A DNA stretch of 64,000 bases, from NCBI GenBank assembly GCA_963576785.1, contig OY756147.1, positions 248,001-312,000 on the forward strand. The letters run 5' to 3'. The translations under genes were made by a program, and so were the position numbers. Position 1 is the first letter of the stretch; each line of letters opens with the position of its first letter. The DNA comes from Chlorophyllum brunneum. Lineage: Eukaryota > Basidiomycota > Agaricomycetes > Agaricales > Agaricaceae. Positions 1-10,990 of the stretch are shown here, one piece after another. The notes under the pieces were generated by a model. The model did no database searches and was not told the origin of the DNA. It saw nothing but the letters and a program-made list of their open reading frames with translations.

Positions 1-2
1 CA

Positions 3-2141
3 CCCAAATCCGTAAAAGACGTCGAAAAATTCCTGGGTTTTGCAAACTTCTACCGACGATTCATACAAGACTTCAGTAACATAGCAACACCCCTACATGA
101 GCTGAAGAAGAAAGATGTGCAATGGTCATGGTCAGAATGACAACAACAGGCATTTGAGAAGATCAAGGAAAAAATCACGAGCGAACCAGTGCTAGCAATG
201 CCTCAAGACAAAGGCCAATACAGGGTAGAAGTGGATGCATCAAGATACGGAGTAGGAGTGGTATTATCACAAAACCAGAACGACCAGTGGCACCCAATTG
301 CCTTTCACTCGAGAACAATGACACCGGCAGAACGAAACTATCAAATCTACGACAAAGAACTACTAGCAATCCGAGAAGCAATCAAAACGTGGAGATAATA
401 CCTACTTGATGCCGACAAACCATTTGAGATATGGATGGACCACAAGAACTTAGAATACTTCAGAAAACCACAACAACTCACAGGATGACAGGCAAGATGG
501 CAACTGGAATTACAGGAATATTGCTACACACTAAAACACATACCTGGGAAGATGAACACGAAAGCAGATGTGCTATCAAGACTAGCAAAAACAGACACAA
601 CCAGAGACAACACAAATATCACGCTATTACCTGACCACCTATTCGATAATACTATCACCGAGATCAGACAAATTTGGGAAATATCGGGAGAAGAAGACCT
701 GAAACACCAATTACGAAAGGAGCAAAGAAGAGAAATACAATGGCTGAGAGAAAAAGAGAAACGACCAGAGGAGATATGGGAAACTGATGGTTTACCTATG
801 TTTGAAGGAAGAATATATGTACCACCAAACACCGAGTTACGCCAAGAAATACTCCAACAACACCACGACAAAATGGACGTAGGACACCCAGGACAGCACA
901 GAATGATTGAACTCCTCAAAAAAACATATTGGTGGCCACAAATGTGCAATGATGTTAAACGATACATCAAGGGATGTGACACATGTCAGCAAAACAAGAT
1001 ACTCCGGACATGGCCTACCACACATCTCCATCCACTACCGATACCCACCAGACCATGGGAAGAAATATCAATCGACATGATAGGACCACTGCCAGAATCA
1101 GATGGATATGATGCAATACTCGTCATCATTGATCGTTTCAGCAAAATGATCAGACTACGTGCAGTTAACACCACCCTATCATCCGAAGAGTTAGGAGATA
1201 TTTATTGTGACAATATATGGAGACAACATGGGATACCCTACAGGATCATCAGTGACAGAGGCCCACAATTCGCATCAAAGTTCATGGCAGAACTTTGCAG
1301 AGCAACCGGCACCCAACGTAACCTATCCATGGCATACCATCCACAAACAGACGGACAGACGGAGCACATCAACCAGGAGGTCGAGGCATACCTCAGAAAC
1401 GTAATCAACCATGTGCAGAACAACTGGAAGAAATGGCTCAGCACAGCAGAATTCCAGTATAATGATAAAATACATAGCACCACAGGACATTCACTGTTCC
1501 AGATAGTATACAGATGACATCCATGGAAAGGAGATATCTCAAACACAGTCAAGGCACCTGTGATCACGGAGCAAATACAGGAGTTACAGGACATACACCA
1601 AGAGACGATCAAAATGCTACAACAGAACCAAACGCAAATGGAGAAACAGAACAGCACAAAACCAGAACATGAGTACAGGGCAGGAGACCAAGTTTGGCTT
1701 GAAGCAGATAATATTAGGACAACAAGGCCAACAAAAAAACTTGATCACAGGAGATATGGACCATTCTGGGTAAAAGAAAAAATAGGTGAAACAAGCTACC
1801 GACTGGAGCTACCTGAAACATGGGCGATACACGACATGTTTAACAGTAGACTTCTCTCCCCCTATCACAAACCCGAGTATGACAGCCAGTGCACTCCACC
1901 ACCACCGATCCCCGAGATAATCAATGATGAGGAACACTACAAGGTAGATGAAGTCCGAGGACACTGCACAAAGGGAAAACGAAAACAGTACCTAATACAC
2001 TGGAAAGGTTATACGTCCGAAGAAGATACATGGGAAGATGAAGCAAATCTGGAAAATGCCAAGGAAGCAGTACAAAAGTTCATGGGCAAGATTACGAGGA
2101 CGAAACCTATAAAAAGGGGAGGTAGAAAGCAGAAATTATGA
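3..2141 (+). pseudogene. G1 pol: RT tail, RNase H, integrase, chromodomain
   Basis: One reading frame runs from position 3 to 2,141, broken only by point stops: TGA 138-140, TAA 396-398, TGA 486-488 and TGA 1,515-1,517. No frameshift is seen. The order is the RT C-terminal tail ([12 protein letters not shown]), RNase H (EVDASRYGVG, about 225-560), an HHCC integrase finger (about 855-1,000), and the integrase core with Asp in SIDMIGPLP, Asp in IISDRGPQF and Glu in HINQEVEAYL. A chromodomain with HWKGYTSEEDTWE lies at about 1,945-2,090. The chromodomain marks a chromovirus, a group known to target heterochromatin. At three of the four stops the family expects Arg or Gln, so C-to-T change of CGA or CAA is the likely cause. 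The copy is inactive. Confidence 0.9.
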
Positions 2142-2238
2142 ACAACAGACCTCGCATTCCAAGCAACCACTATACTCAAAGCATCACTCACTGTATCCAC
2201 TTCACCCTCGACTTTGCCAACTATCTTTATAACACACC

Positions 2239-3075
2239 ATGCCTGCCGAATGCCAACTTACTCCATACCCCTACCTCAAAGAGTTCGATGAACTCGTCCC
2301 AGAAAGGACCAGCCACGAGGAACTTGTAGAGGGAGAAACCCTAGTCGACACCATGATACTATTGGGTGCAGCAATGAAAGCAACCCAAGAAGGTGCATCT
2401 AAAATAATGGATACCTTATCCGATGCCACTCCAAGACTCAACCAGTTTATCATCGATGAAGGAAGGAGAGACCAATTGGAGAGACACTTATACGAAATCA
2501 ACGATGACCTGCAACTTATCATCATCTCCAATATGCGAGCTCGGATGCACAGCATCCTCGTAGCCCTAGCCAAATGACTCAACACATACGAGTCAAGGAG
2601 TACAGACAATCTCTCCCACCATATCGTCAACCGACTACTTGCTAGTAACGACCCGTTCCCCATCCAACATCACATCTGTCATAAATGCGAACAAAAGACA
2701 CAAGAAGCAACAGCCGCTGACCAACTACTTCACCCTGACATCGAAGAAGAAGTGGCCCATCTACAAACCATCCTCACCATGGTAGTACCCCCCATCACAC
2801 CCATGACCTTCCACCCACTGCAAGGATATAGCACATTGAAATTGGAAGGCGAAAAAGACAACGAATACTGGAGGAGCATAGTGCATAAGCTCTTAGGCAA
2901 TCACACCAATGATAACACCACGTACAATAATCACACTCACTTCCTGTTCAAAGAAGGACTGCCACATGCACCCCTCTGGATTGGCTTAAGACGTGTCGAC
3001 AAAGCACCTCTCATCAGAGGAAACAAGAAGGACTTGGCCAGGGCTCTGGGAGTGGCCGTACCTATGAATGAGTAA
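2239..3075 (+). pseudogene. G1 ORF3, extra ORF after the chromodomain (LTR1 family)
   Basis: A 278-codon frame starts about 100 bp after the pol stop and ends about 100 bp before the 3' LTR. It is interrupted once by TGA at 2,575-2,577. The N-terminal part looks helical (residues 1-110), followed by a HHICHKCEQ motif that could bind metal, an acidic DIEEEVAHL stretch and a conserved C-terminal part with PHAPLWIGLRR. I do not recognise the family. No signal peptide or membrane segment is visible, so an envelope role is not supported. The tail of a second copy is at 13,290-13,729 and matches it residue by residue, including DNEYWRSIVH against EENYWEEIVH and PHAPLW against DHAPFW. This argues for real coding sequence. 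Confidence 0.7.
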
Positions 3076-3182
3076 ATTCTCATCGCGTTTTCCCGTCTTC
3101 TCCAAATTCCGTATGCTTTATTTTACAAAGGACCTTTACAGTAATACACATCATGAGGACATGAAGCTTGAAAGGGAGGTAT

Positions 3183-3476
3183 TGTTACAAACTATAGATA
3201 GACCATTCATTCCTATCTTGCGCCCGTCACCTTGTGTACCCTCATACTTGTTTCACTTCTCGTTTCACTCCCTGTTTCACCCCTAGAGGCTATGCCTCCC
3301 ATCTGACTCATTTACTCCTCTCCCTTATTATTAGCTGTCACCACTGGTATATAAAGTGTAGTAATACTTGATGTATTCCTTACACTTTACCAATCGTATC
3401 ATCCCTTACTCCCTTCTCTACTTCCTTGTCTTTATCCAAAGACTTGCAACCTGAGTCCCAGACTAAGGTCGTAATA
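3183..3476 (+). repeat. LTR1 copy 1: 3' LTR of G1
   Basis: A 294-bp LTR beginning TGTTACAAACTATAG and ending GTAATA. It carries a TATA box (TATATAAA, 3,348-3,355) followed by a pyrimidine-rich initiator region. Related copies are 7,740-8,033 (inverted), 13,773-14,077 and a fragment at 50,239-50,485. Confidence 0.9.
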
Positions 3477-6190
3477 TGGATGAGCTTCCTCTACCAATTG
3501 GGATGGAGAATAGGACTTGGGTGGATTTCTCTCTCCTTGAGATGATGGAATCGCTTAAGGATACCTCGAATTCTTCTGCCCCTGGCCCTGACCACATTTC
3601 CTGGTCCCACCTCAAACAGATCACCGCCATTGATACTTGCACCGACCTCCTCCTCAGAATCAGTTGCACTTGTCTAAACCTTGGACATTGGCCTACGCAC
3701 TTCAAAAGTCAACATCGGTTATTATCCCCAAACCCAACAAGCCCGACTACTCCACCCCAAAGGTGTTCCAACCGATTGTCCTTCTCAACATGCTTGGCAA
3801 GCTAATAGAAAAAATGCTAGCCAAACAACTTCAATTCGAGGCAGTGAAATTCAAAGTTCTCCACCTTCATCAATTGGGAGCCATCCCACAATGATCCACT
3901 GAGGATGCAGGGCTCTTCCTAACTCACATCATCCAGGGAGCATGGACAAAGAAGAAGAAGACATCGGTGCTTGCATTCAACATTGCCCAATTCTTCCCCT
4001 CTCTCAATCACAACCTCCTTATCGACATACTCGGTCGACAGGGATTCTCCCCCCAAATTGCGGAGTTCTTCAACAATTACCTCAAAGAATGCCACACTAC
4101 CTATTGGTGGAACTCCGAAAACTCCCCAGAATTTGACGCAGCAGTGGGAGTGGGTCAAGGCTCAGCTCTGAGTCCCATTCTCTCTGCTCTATACCTCGCC
4201 CCTCTCCTTCGAATCTTTGAAGTCTGTATGGAGGAACTCTGTGACAGATGGGACTTTGACATCCTCTCCTTTGTAGATGACGGCACCTTAGTAGCGCAAT
4301 CCCCGTCCCTTGAACGGAATGTAGAAATCCTCCAACACATGTACTGTGAAATGGAGTGGCTCATGAATGAATTTGGCCTTGAAATTGAACATAGTAAGTC
4401 CGAAGTCTTTCACTTTACACATGCAAGACAAGACTCCAATCCCTCTATTGATTTGGGATCCCCACCATTCACTGGCCACACCCCTCTCAAGCCGAATGCC
4501 CACTGGTGCTATCTCGGTTTCTATTTCAACCAGACGTTAACTTTTAAAGAACATGTTCGCTACTACTCCGCCAAGGCAATATCAACGGTCAAGACAATGA
4601 AAATGTTAGGGAACTCCATATGTGGCCTGTCCCCTAGCAACAAAAGGCTACTATACTGTTCGTGTGTCGTACCGGTGGCAACATACGGATACCGACTCTT
4701 ATTTCACGACAAGTCCCGGACAAAAGGGACTTGTGAAATCCTCAACAAAATGCAGCGAAGGGCAGCCCTCTGGATTACCGGTGCCTTCCGTACTTCTCCC
4801 ACTGGCGGCGTCGAGTCCCTCGCAGGGCTCATGCCCATCAAACTCCATCTCCGAAAACTAGCTGAATGACAAACATCAAGGCTTCACACATTGGACGATG
4901 AACATGCATTGGCAAGATTGACGAAAGAGTATCATTCTTCCCCCCACCACCTTCACATCAAGAATTTCACGGAGATTCAGAAGAAGAAGACACTTGGAGC
5001 TGTGATGGATATTTTGCGACCCACCCCCGAGACTCGTTATATAGAACATTTTAACTCTGTTTCTAAATCCTCTTGGCCTGGACATAGATTACTTGACCGC
5101 TTTCCTGCTAATGTAACTTTTATAGGATTCAACTGGGACAACCCTCACCTCTCAAAGACACTTTGGGACAATGTCACAATGAATGCAATGACAGACTTCA
5201 AGTCCATCATTATTGGCACGGATGGCTTGGTCCACTCCAACCCCAACCCACTTGCTAGCCAGTTTACAGTGGCAGCCACTATTCGACATTTAGATGGAGG
5301 GAGCTCTATCATGAAAAGGCTCGGTGGAACAACATCTACTGACATGGAACTGGTAGTGCAATACTTAGGGATTACCAAGGTACTTGCCACCAATGATTAC
5401 GACCAAGTCGAGCATATTCACATATTCACTGACTCCATCACTGCCTCTCGGCTTCTTCTTGATTGTTTACCACACTCTTGCCAACAACAATCTATACTCA
5501 CATCAAAGGCTCTTCTGGCTTGGTTCGACAAGTCAGACCAACATTGCCTTTCGTTCTACCATACTCCATCGAAGTGCAAGTATGGGATACAAAAAGCCAC
5601 ACATGACTGGATCCAAACAGTCGCCTGGCCGAACTGGGGTCGAAATCACCGAGTCCCTAACTCCATTGACTTTCTACGCAAAAAGTCCGCCGAACGAGCT
5701 GTTCACACATGGCAAGCCATGTTTGGATTCAAAAAATACAGCGGTAGCTCCTTCCTCCACCTACCAGTATGAGCAAATGGGGCCTCTGCTGTGCCATCAC
5801 ACATCAAGTCCAGTCCATGGATACAAGAATGCGGCTACTAGCCTCAGCTCTTTGCAAGAGCATGTCACGCCATCTTATGCCATGCCCCAATTGGCAAATA
5901 CCGACTATGGTTTTTCCCCAATGAGGATCTATCTTGCCACCACTGTAATAATCAAATGGTTCAAACTAGGTTGCACATCCTCTATCGTTGCAATGCTTTC
6001 AATCATCATTTTGGCATCGACACCATCAAGACACTCATTAACTTCTTGCATCATAACTCCGCTACATTCAGCTTCCCCCCCGGAGCCTGATCGCTCTTGT
6101 ATCCACACCAGTCCAATACCCCCGCTACATTGTCATCAAGTTTGTCAGAGGTTTGGGTCTGTGCCTGTGTAGAATCCTTTTCTCTTTTAA
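3477..6190 (+). pseudogene. LINE ORF2: reverse transcriptase, RNase H, C-terminal Cys/His segment
   Basis: The readable protein starts at the insertion edge with the RT motif SSAPGPDHISW (about 3,567). A frameshift lies near 3,705 in an A run. The frame then continues with IIPKPNKPDY and the catalytic FVDDGT (about 4,270). RNase H follows, with IIIGTDG (about 5,210), MELVV and IFTDS supplying an acidic triad. The end carries CHHCNNQMVQ with a following His and Cys (about 5,940-5,995), as in many LINE C-termini. Stops include TGA 3,892-3,894, TGA 4,867-4,869 and TGA 5,770-5,772. A slip in the C run near 6,075 moves the C-terminus into another frame, where it matches the truncated copy at about 47 kb. 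The endonuclease part is outside the window. The copy is inactive. Confidence 0.85.
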
Positions 6191-6637
6191 ATTTTTCTTG
6201 TGCTCTCCCAGTTATGGATTTCATTTTCATTTCTCTATCTCTCCATTCCTCGCTCATCTACTATTTTAAATAGTTTTCATTCTCTGTCCATTCTTCCCAT
6301 GGTGCCTGGGTAAAAGCCCTCCCATACGCTAGTACCGTTTGTTGTTCTCCCTTGTGTTTGCGAGTTGGTAGTTTCTTTCTATCAGTCTCTCTCTCTCACT
6401 CTCTCTCTATCCGATTTCCTCTCCCTCTCTTTTTCTCTGCTCAACTTAGGTACCAAACATCTCTCTAGTGTATGCACTAGACAGCGTCGAGTCTCGTGGG
6501 GTTAGTTTACTAATAGTTTACTTTCCTTGCTCTGAACATTCTGTACATTCTGCCTTTGTATGTATGTACATGCGGACTGTGATTGAGCACCGCTTTATAA
6601 ATTGTTGAATTAAAAAAAAAAAAAAAAAAAAAAAAAA
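3477..6637 (+). mobile_element. LINE (non-LTR retrotransposon, Tad1-like), 5' part cut off by G1
   Basis: It contains a reverse transcriptase, an RNase H domain, a C-terminal zinc-knuckle-like segment, a 3' untranslated region of about 420 bp with CT-rich tracts (about 6,375-6,440), and a run of 26 A at 6,612-6,637. Immediately after the A run, LTR2-family gag sequence resumes, so the LINE is inserted in that gag. The same 3' end recurs inverted at 46,581-47,140. The clade is assigned from the RT plus RNase H plus C-terminal Cys/His layout and is an inference. Confidence 0.88.
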
Positions 6638-7140
6638 CTCAAAGAAGCAGTAACCCCCCAGGCTATGGTCCCATGGACATTGACCACATCCTCAATCAGC
6701 AGCTCAATAATCTTTATCCAATGGGAGAAGGATCTGATGAAGAAGGAGAAGAATCTGAGGAAGAAGCATCATCAGATGATGATGAATATTCGAACACAAC
6801 TACCCAGCAAGTCACCCACATGGCCACAAAACTTGCTACAGCCCAACTCAATGCGATCTTATCACCCAAACTCTGGAAGTTATACAACAAGCAAAAATGT
6901 TTCACATGCAAATCCACTGGACATTTCTCCAGAAATTGCCCACAATGAAGCCATGGAAAGAACCATGCCAGTATGTCCAAGAATGCTGCTTATAAGTCCA
7001 AATGCTTCGACTGAAGTAAGCGACGATTCAAGTCTACCCAAATCATGAATGTAATGGAAGACACCTCTGATGAAGAGATAGAAGAACTCTTCAATGTTAT
7101 AGAGAGTCATCCCAATGAAGACTTAATCAAGTCTTTTGTC
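6638..7140 (+). pseudogene. G2 gag C-terminal part with CCHC zinc knuckle
   Basis: The readable frame has an acidic linker rich in Glu, Ser and Asp, followed by the nucleic-acid binding knuckle CFTCKSTGHFSRNC (about 6,895-6,940, spacing CX2CX4HX4C). A TGA stop at 6,946-6,948 follows at once, where Arg is the likely original residue. A closely similar sequence is on the minus strand at 39,285-40,443 and shows the missing upstream retrotransposon-gag domain. The LINE poly-A tail directly abuts this fragment. Confidence 0.8.
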
Positions 7141-7285
7141 TGAAGAGACTAGCTACTGCATCTAGATCTCAAACTATAAAGAAACCGCAGATTTCTTATT
7201 CAATACCACAACATAATGACTATCCCCGACCCAATCCACCTTGCAAACCTGACACTGAATGAATTGCCACTGTTAACATTGTTCC

Positions 7286-7739
7286 AAAGAACAATACTAT
7301 CTATGTTCCAACTACTGTCCACTTACCCACCACGACTACCAAACACCTTGCCCTCCTAGATTCAGGAGCAGCCGGAAATTATATCGACCCATCTCTTGTA
7401 GAACAATGGAATCTACCAACCTGTCCACTTGATACACTAGTCACCATCCTTAATGCTAATGGAACCACTAATAGACAAGGATAAGCCACCCATGATGCTA
7501 TTCTTAGACTCACCATAGATGGACAACAAATGATTCTGAAACCAAGAATCATTGGACTAGGAATGCCATGCCTAATCTTAGGAATGCCCTGGCTATTGCA
7601 ATTCAACCTGAAAGTTGATTGGTCAAGGAAAACTATGAAATGGAGAACCTCATTTATCGACAACCCCCAGCTCAACTGCCTTGTCACCTCGATGGATGAC
7701 AGTACAAATGAAGCCAAACAAGTAAACCACATCTACCTT
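7286..7739 (+). pseudogene. G2 retropepsin-like protease
   Basis: The frame shows the aspartic protease core ALLDSGAAGNYIDP (catalytic Asp at about 7,358) and the later LILGMPWLLQFN motif that packs against it in retropepsins. A TAA lies in the middle of the domain near 7,482. The frame is cut at 7,739 by the solo LTR and resumes after the duplicated ACCTT. Confidence 0.75.
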
Positions 7740-8033
7740 TGTTACGACCTTAGTCTCTGACTCAGGTTGCAAGCCTTTGGATAAAGGAAAGGAAGTAGAG
7801 AAAGGAAGAAGGGATGATACAATTGGTAAAGTGTAAGGAATACATCAAGTATTACTACACTTTATATACTAGAGGTGACAGCTAATAATAAGGGAGAGGA
7901 GTAAACGAGTCAGATGGGAGGCATAGCCTTTAGGGGTGAAACAGGGAGTGAGATGAGAAGTGAAACAAGTATGAGGGTACACAAGGTAACGGGTGCAAGA
8001 TAGGAATGAACGGTCTATCTATAGTTCGTAACA
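7740..8033 (-). repeat. LTR1 copy 2: solo LTR, inverted, with 5-bp target duplication
   Basis: The reverse complement of the LTR1 sequence (294 bp) runs from TGTTACGACC to GTTCGTAACA. It is flanked by ACCTT at 7,735-7,739 and again at 8,034-8,038. The perfect duplication shows that a full element inserted here and later recombined between its LTRs, leaving one. The host frame is the G2 protease/RT join. Confidence 0.95.
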
Positions 8034-8038
8034 ACCTT

Positions 8039-9510
8039 GAACCTGCCACATTCAAAGAAATAAACTTCAAAGCCAACGCCTCCCAGTTTATTGCCCAGCA
8101 ATATGGAGAGAAAAGAGAGACTGACCCTCTGAAGATCATACCAACCAATTTTCATGACTACCTCGATATATTCAGCGAGCAAGCTGCCTCACAATACCCA
8201 CCTACCCAACCATGGGATCACAAGATTGAGATGAAAGACTCTTTCGAACCTAAAGCTGGACCAGCCTATCAACTATCATCCCAGGAGACCAATGAACTTG
8301 ATAAATTCATTGAAGAGAACCTAGCCAAAGGTTATATTCGACAATCAAAATCACCTATGGCCTCACCTTTCTTCTTTGTAGGGAAGAAAGATAGAAAACT
8401 CTGCCCATGTCAAGACTATCAATACCTCAATAGTCACACTATTAAGAATGCATACCCGATCCCACTCATTTTGTCATTACTCGACAAACTCAAAGGATCA
8501 AATTGGTTCACCAAACTTGATGTATGCACTGGATACAACAATATCCACATCCAAAAAGGCAATGAATGGAAAGCCACATTCAGAACACCAAAAGGCCTAT
8601 ATGAGCCAACTGTGATGTTCTTTGGGATGTGCAACTCCCCAGCCACTTTCCAGTCCATGATGGACCACATATTCTGCCCCTTGATTGATAAAGGAGGAGT
8701 CCTTGTATACATGGATGATATTCTCATACATGCCAAAACACAAGAAGAACTCCAATGCCTTACCCATGAAGTATTAAAATTACTTCGTGAACATAATCTA
8801 TTTCTCAAGCCCGAGAAATATGAATTCGAGAAACAGTGCCTTGAGTACCTCAGTGCTATAATCTCCCCATCATCCATTGAAATGGATGCAGCCAAACTCG
8901 AAGGAATCAAGAATTGGCCAGTACCCAAAACAACCCATGATATGCGAAAATTTATTGGATTCTGTAACTTCTACAGAAGATTCATCAAGAATTATGCACA
9001 ACATGCTGCACTGCTAAATTCCCTCATGTCCACGAATGTTAAATTCCATTGGACCAATGAGCACCAAACTGCCTTCAAAGATCTGAAGAAACACTTCATG
9101 GAGAAGCCTATCTTGATTGTGCCAGATCCTGATAAACCCTTTGAAATCGAAACCGATGCCTCCATATATGCCTCAGGAGCCATCTTCACCCAATGCGATG
9201 ATAATGGAGTAAAGCACCTGATTGTCTTTATCTCCAGAGCATTCAACTTGACAGAACAAAACTACCATTGCTCAGAGCAAGAATGGCTAGCTATCATATG
9301 AGCCTTAAAAGAATGGTACCACCATTTGGAAGGAGCCAAACACGAATTCATTGTATGGAGCAATCTGAGAACTTATCCCAATTCAAGGAACCCCAAACCC
9401 TTAATTGATGCCTAGCCCATTGGGCAGCCTATATAGAATGCTTCAAACCTCAGCTGAAGGTTAAGCATATACCCGGCCGAAAGAACGGCCTAGCTAATGC
9501 ATTATCACGA
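8039..9510 (+). pseudogene. G2 reverse transcriptase and RNase H
   Basis: The RT region has QSKSPMASPFFFVGKKD, the substrate-binding stretch WFTKLDVCTGYNNIHI and the catalytic YMDDIL (about 8,708). RNase H has EIETDASIYASG and SEQEWLAII. TGA at 9,299-9,301 interrupts it. Between 9,301 and about 9,400 the frame changes by one and the family-conserved region after HEFIVWS is garbled. HIPGRKNGLANALSR ends the domain just before TGA 9,511-9,513. It is inactive. Confidence 0.9.
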
Positions 9511-9549
9511 TGACCTGACCACACTTCTGATGACAAAGACAACCAGGAA

Positions 9550-10983
9550 GTGACTGTATTCGACGGTACCATAGTGCACCTCCTTACTGAGGCTGATCTT
9601 GACAAAGTACGTCAACATCGTGATATAATCAACCCTGACCTTGACGAGATGCCCGATGGTGATCTCCCACACAATGCCGACCAAGTCATCATTCCAAATG
9701 ACCCCAGATTAAAACACTGGATTACTGAATGCACCCACAATACCTTACCAAACCTCCATCCAGGAGCAGCAGCTACCTTATCCAAGATACTGGACTATGC
9801 CTATTGGCCAGGAATCAAGGACTATGTCTGCGAGTATGTCACTGGATGTCCAAAATGCCAGCAATTCAAGATTAACCATCACCCGACAAAACCACCACTA
9901 CAACCTATTCCTGCACCCAAGTCGACCCGTCCATTTTCCCAAATATCAATGGACCTTATCACTGATCTCTCCCCATCCCGAGAATATGATTGTATTTTAT
10001 CCATAGTGGACCATGGATTATCGAAGGGGATAATTCTAGTGCCAACTACCAAAAGCACCAATGCACAGCAAATTGCACAACTATTGGTTGACCACCTCTT
10101 TGCCAAATATGGCATACCTAACAAAATCATCTCTGACTGAGATCTGCAATTTACCGCCAAAGTGATGCAAGAATTCTATAAACTACTTAACATCGACCCT
10201 GCCTATTCAACAGCCTATCACCCACGAACCAACAGATCAACCAAACAGATCAATCAGGAAATTGAGCTATATTTAGCACTTGCCACTTCAGCTCAACCAA
10301 ATGATTGGGCAAAGTTCCTCTCACTCTATGAATTTGCTCATAACAACCATCCCCATGCTGGACAAAAGGAGTCACCTTTCCAGCTACTCTATGGCTATGT
10401 ACTGAAATCATTTCCCACTACTCTGGAACCAACAAACGTCCCTGCCACCAAGGATCACCTCAAGAAACCATCCAATGCCCGACATCAAGCCCTCGAAGTG
10501 CACAACCACACCCGTGAAATCATGGCCAAACAAACCACAAATTATAGGTTACCAAACTTTAATAAAGGGGATAAAGTTTGGTTAGAAAACAAACACCTGC
10601 CAATAAACTTTGCAAATAGGAAAATCGCCCAAAGAAGGAAAGGACCTTTCACAATCGTCAAGAAGATCTCACCCATTGTGTTTCAGCTAAAATTACCTGA
10701 AACATGGAAGATCTATAACAAGTTTCATGCCTCTCTCCTTACCCCTGCAATTGAAAACATGATCTATGGACAACATACATCTCAACCCCTCCCTCTCCTT
10801 GTTGATGATCAAGAAGAATACGAAGTTGAGGCTATTCTTCACCATAAAAGGGTAAATAATTATTTCAGATACCTAATCAAGTGGAAAGGCTACCACACTT
10901 CCGAAAATTCATGGGAACCTGCATCAAACCTCCAAAATGTGAAGAATATACTTGAGACCTATAAAAGAGCTCACAACATCTGA
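9550..10983 (+). pseudogene. G2 integrase with chromodomain
   Basis: The N-terminal finger ends in YVTGCPKCQQFK. The core shows Asp in SMDLITDLSP and Asp in IISD (a TGA at 10,138-10,140 follows, where SDRD is expected). The third acid is Glu in QINQEIELYL. A chromodomain with LIKWKGYHTSENSWEP ends the protein at about 10,815-10,975. Only one stop interrupts 1.4 kb, so the frame is well preserved. As in G1, the chromodomain is followed almost at once by an extra ORF. Confidence 0.9.
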
Positions 10984-10990
10984 GCTCCCC

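Larger units (their letters stand above)
1..3476 (+). mobile_element. G1: Ty3/gypsy chromovirus (LTR1 family), 5' part outside window
   Basis: This is the 3' part of an LTR retrotransposon: end of reverse transcriptase, RNase H, integrase, chromodomain, an extra ORF, a polypurine tract (AAAGGGAGGTAT, about 3,171-3,182) and the 3' LTR (3,183-3,476). The LTR is directly followed by LINE coding sequence, so the element most likely inserted into the LINE. Its 5' LTR and target-site copy lie before the window. The LTR ends GTAATA where sister copies end GTAACA, so the last C has probably mutated. Confidence 0.9.

Noticed and set aside
2239..3075. ORF3 as a retroviral-type envelope gene
   Set aside because: No signal peptide, no membrane segment and no cleavage site is visible; only the position after pol would fit.
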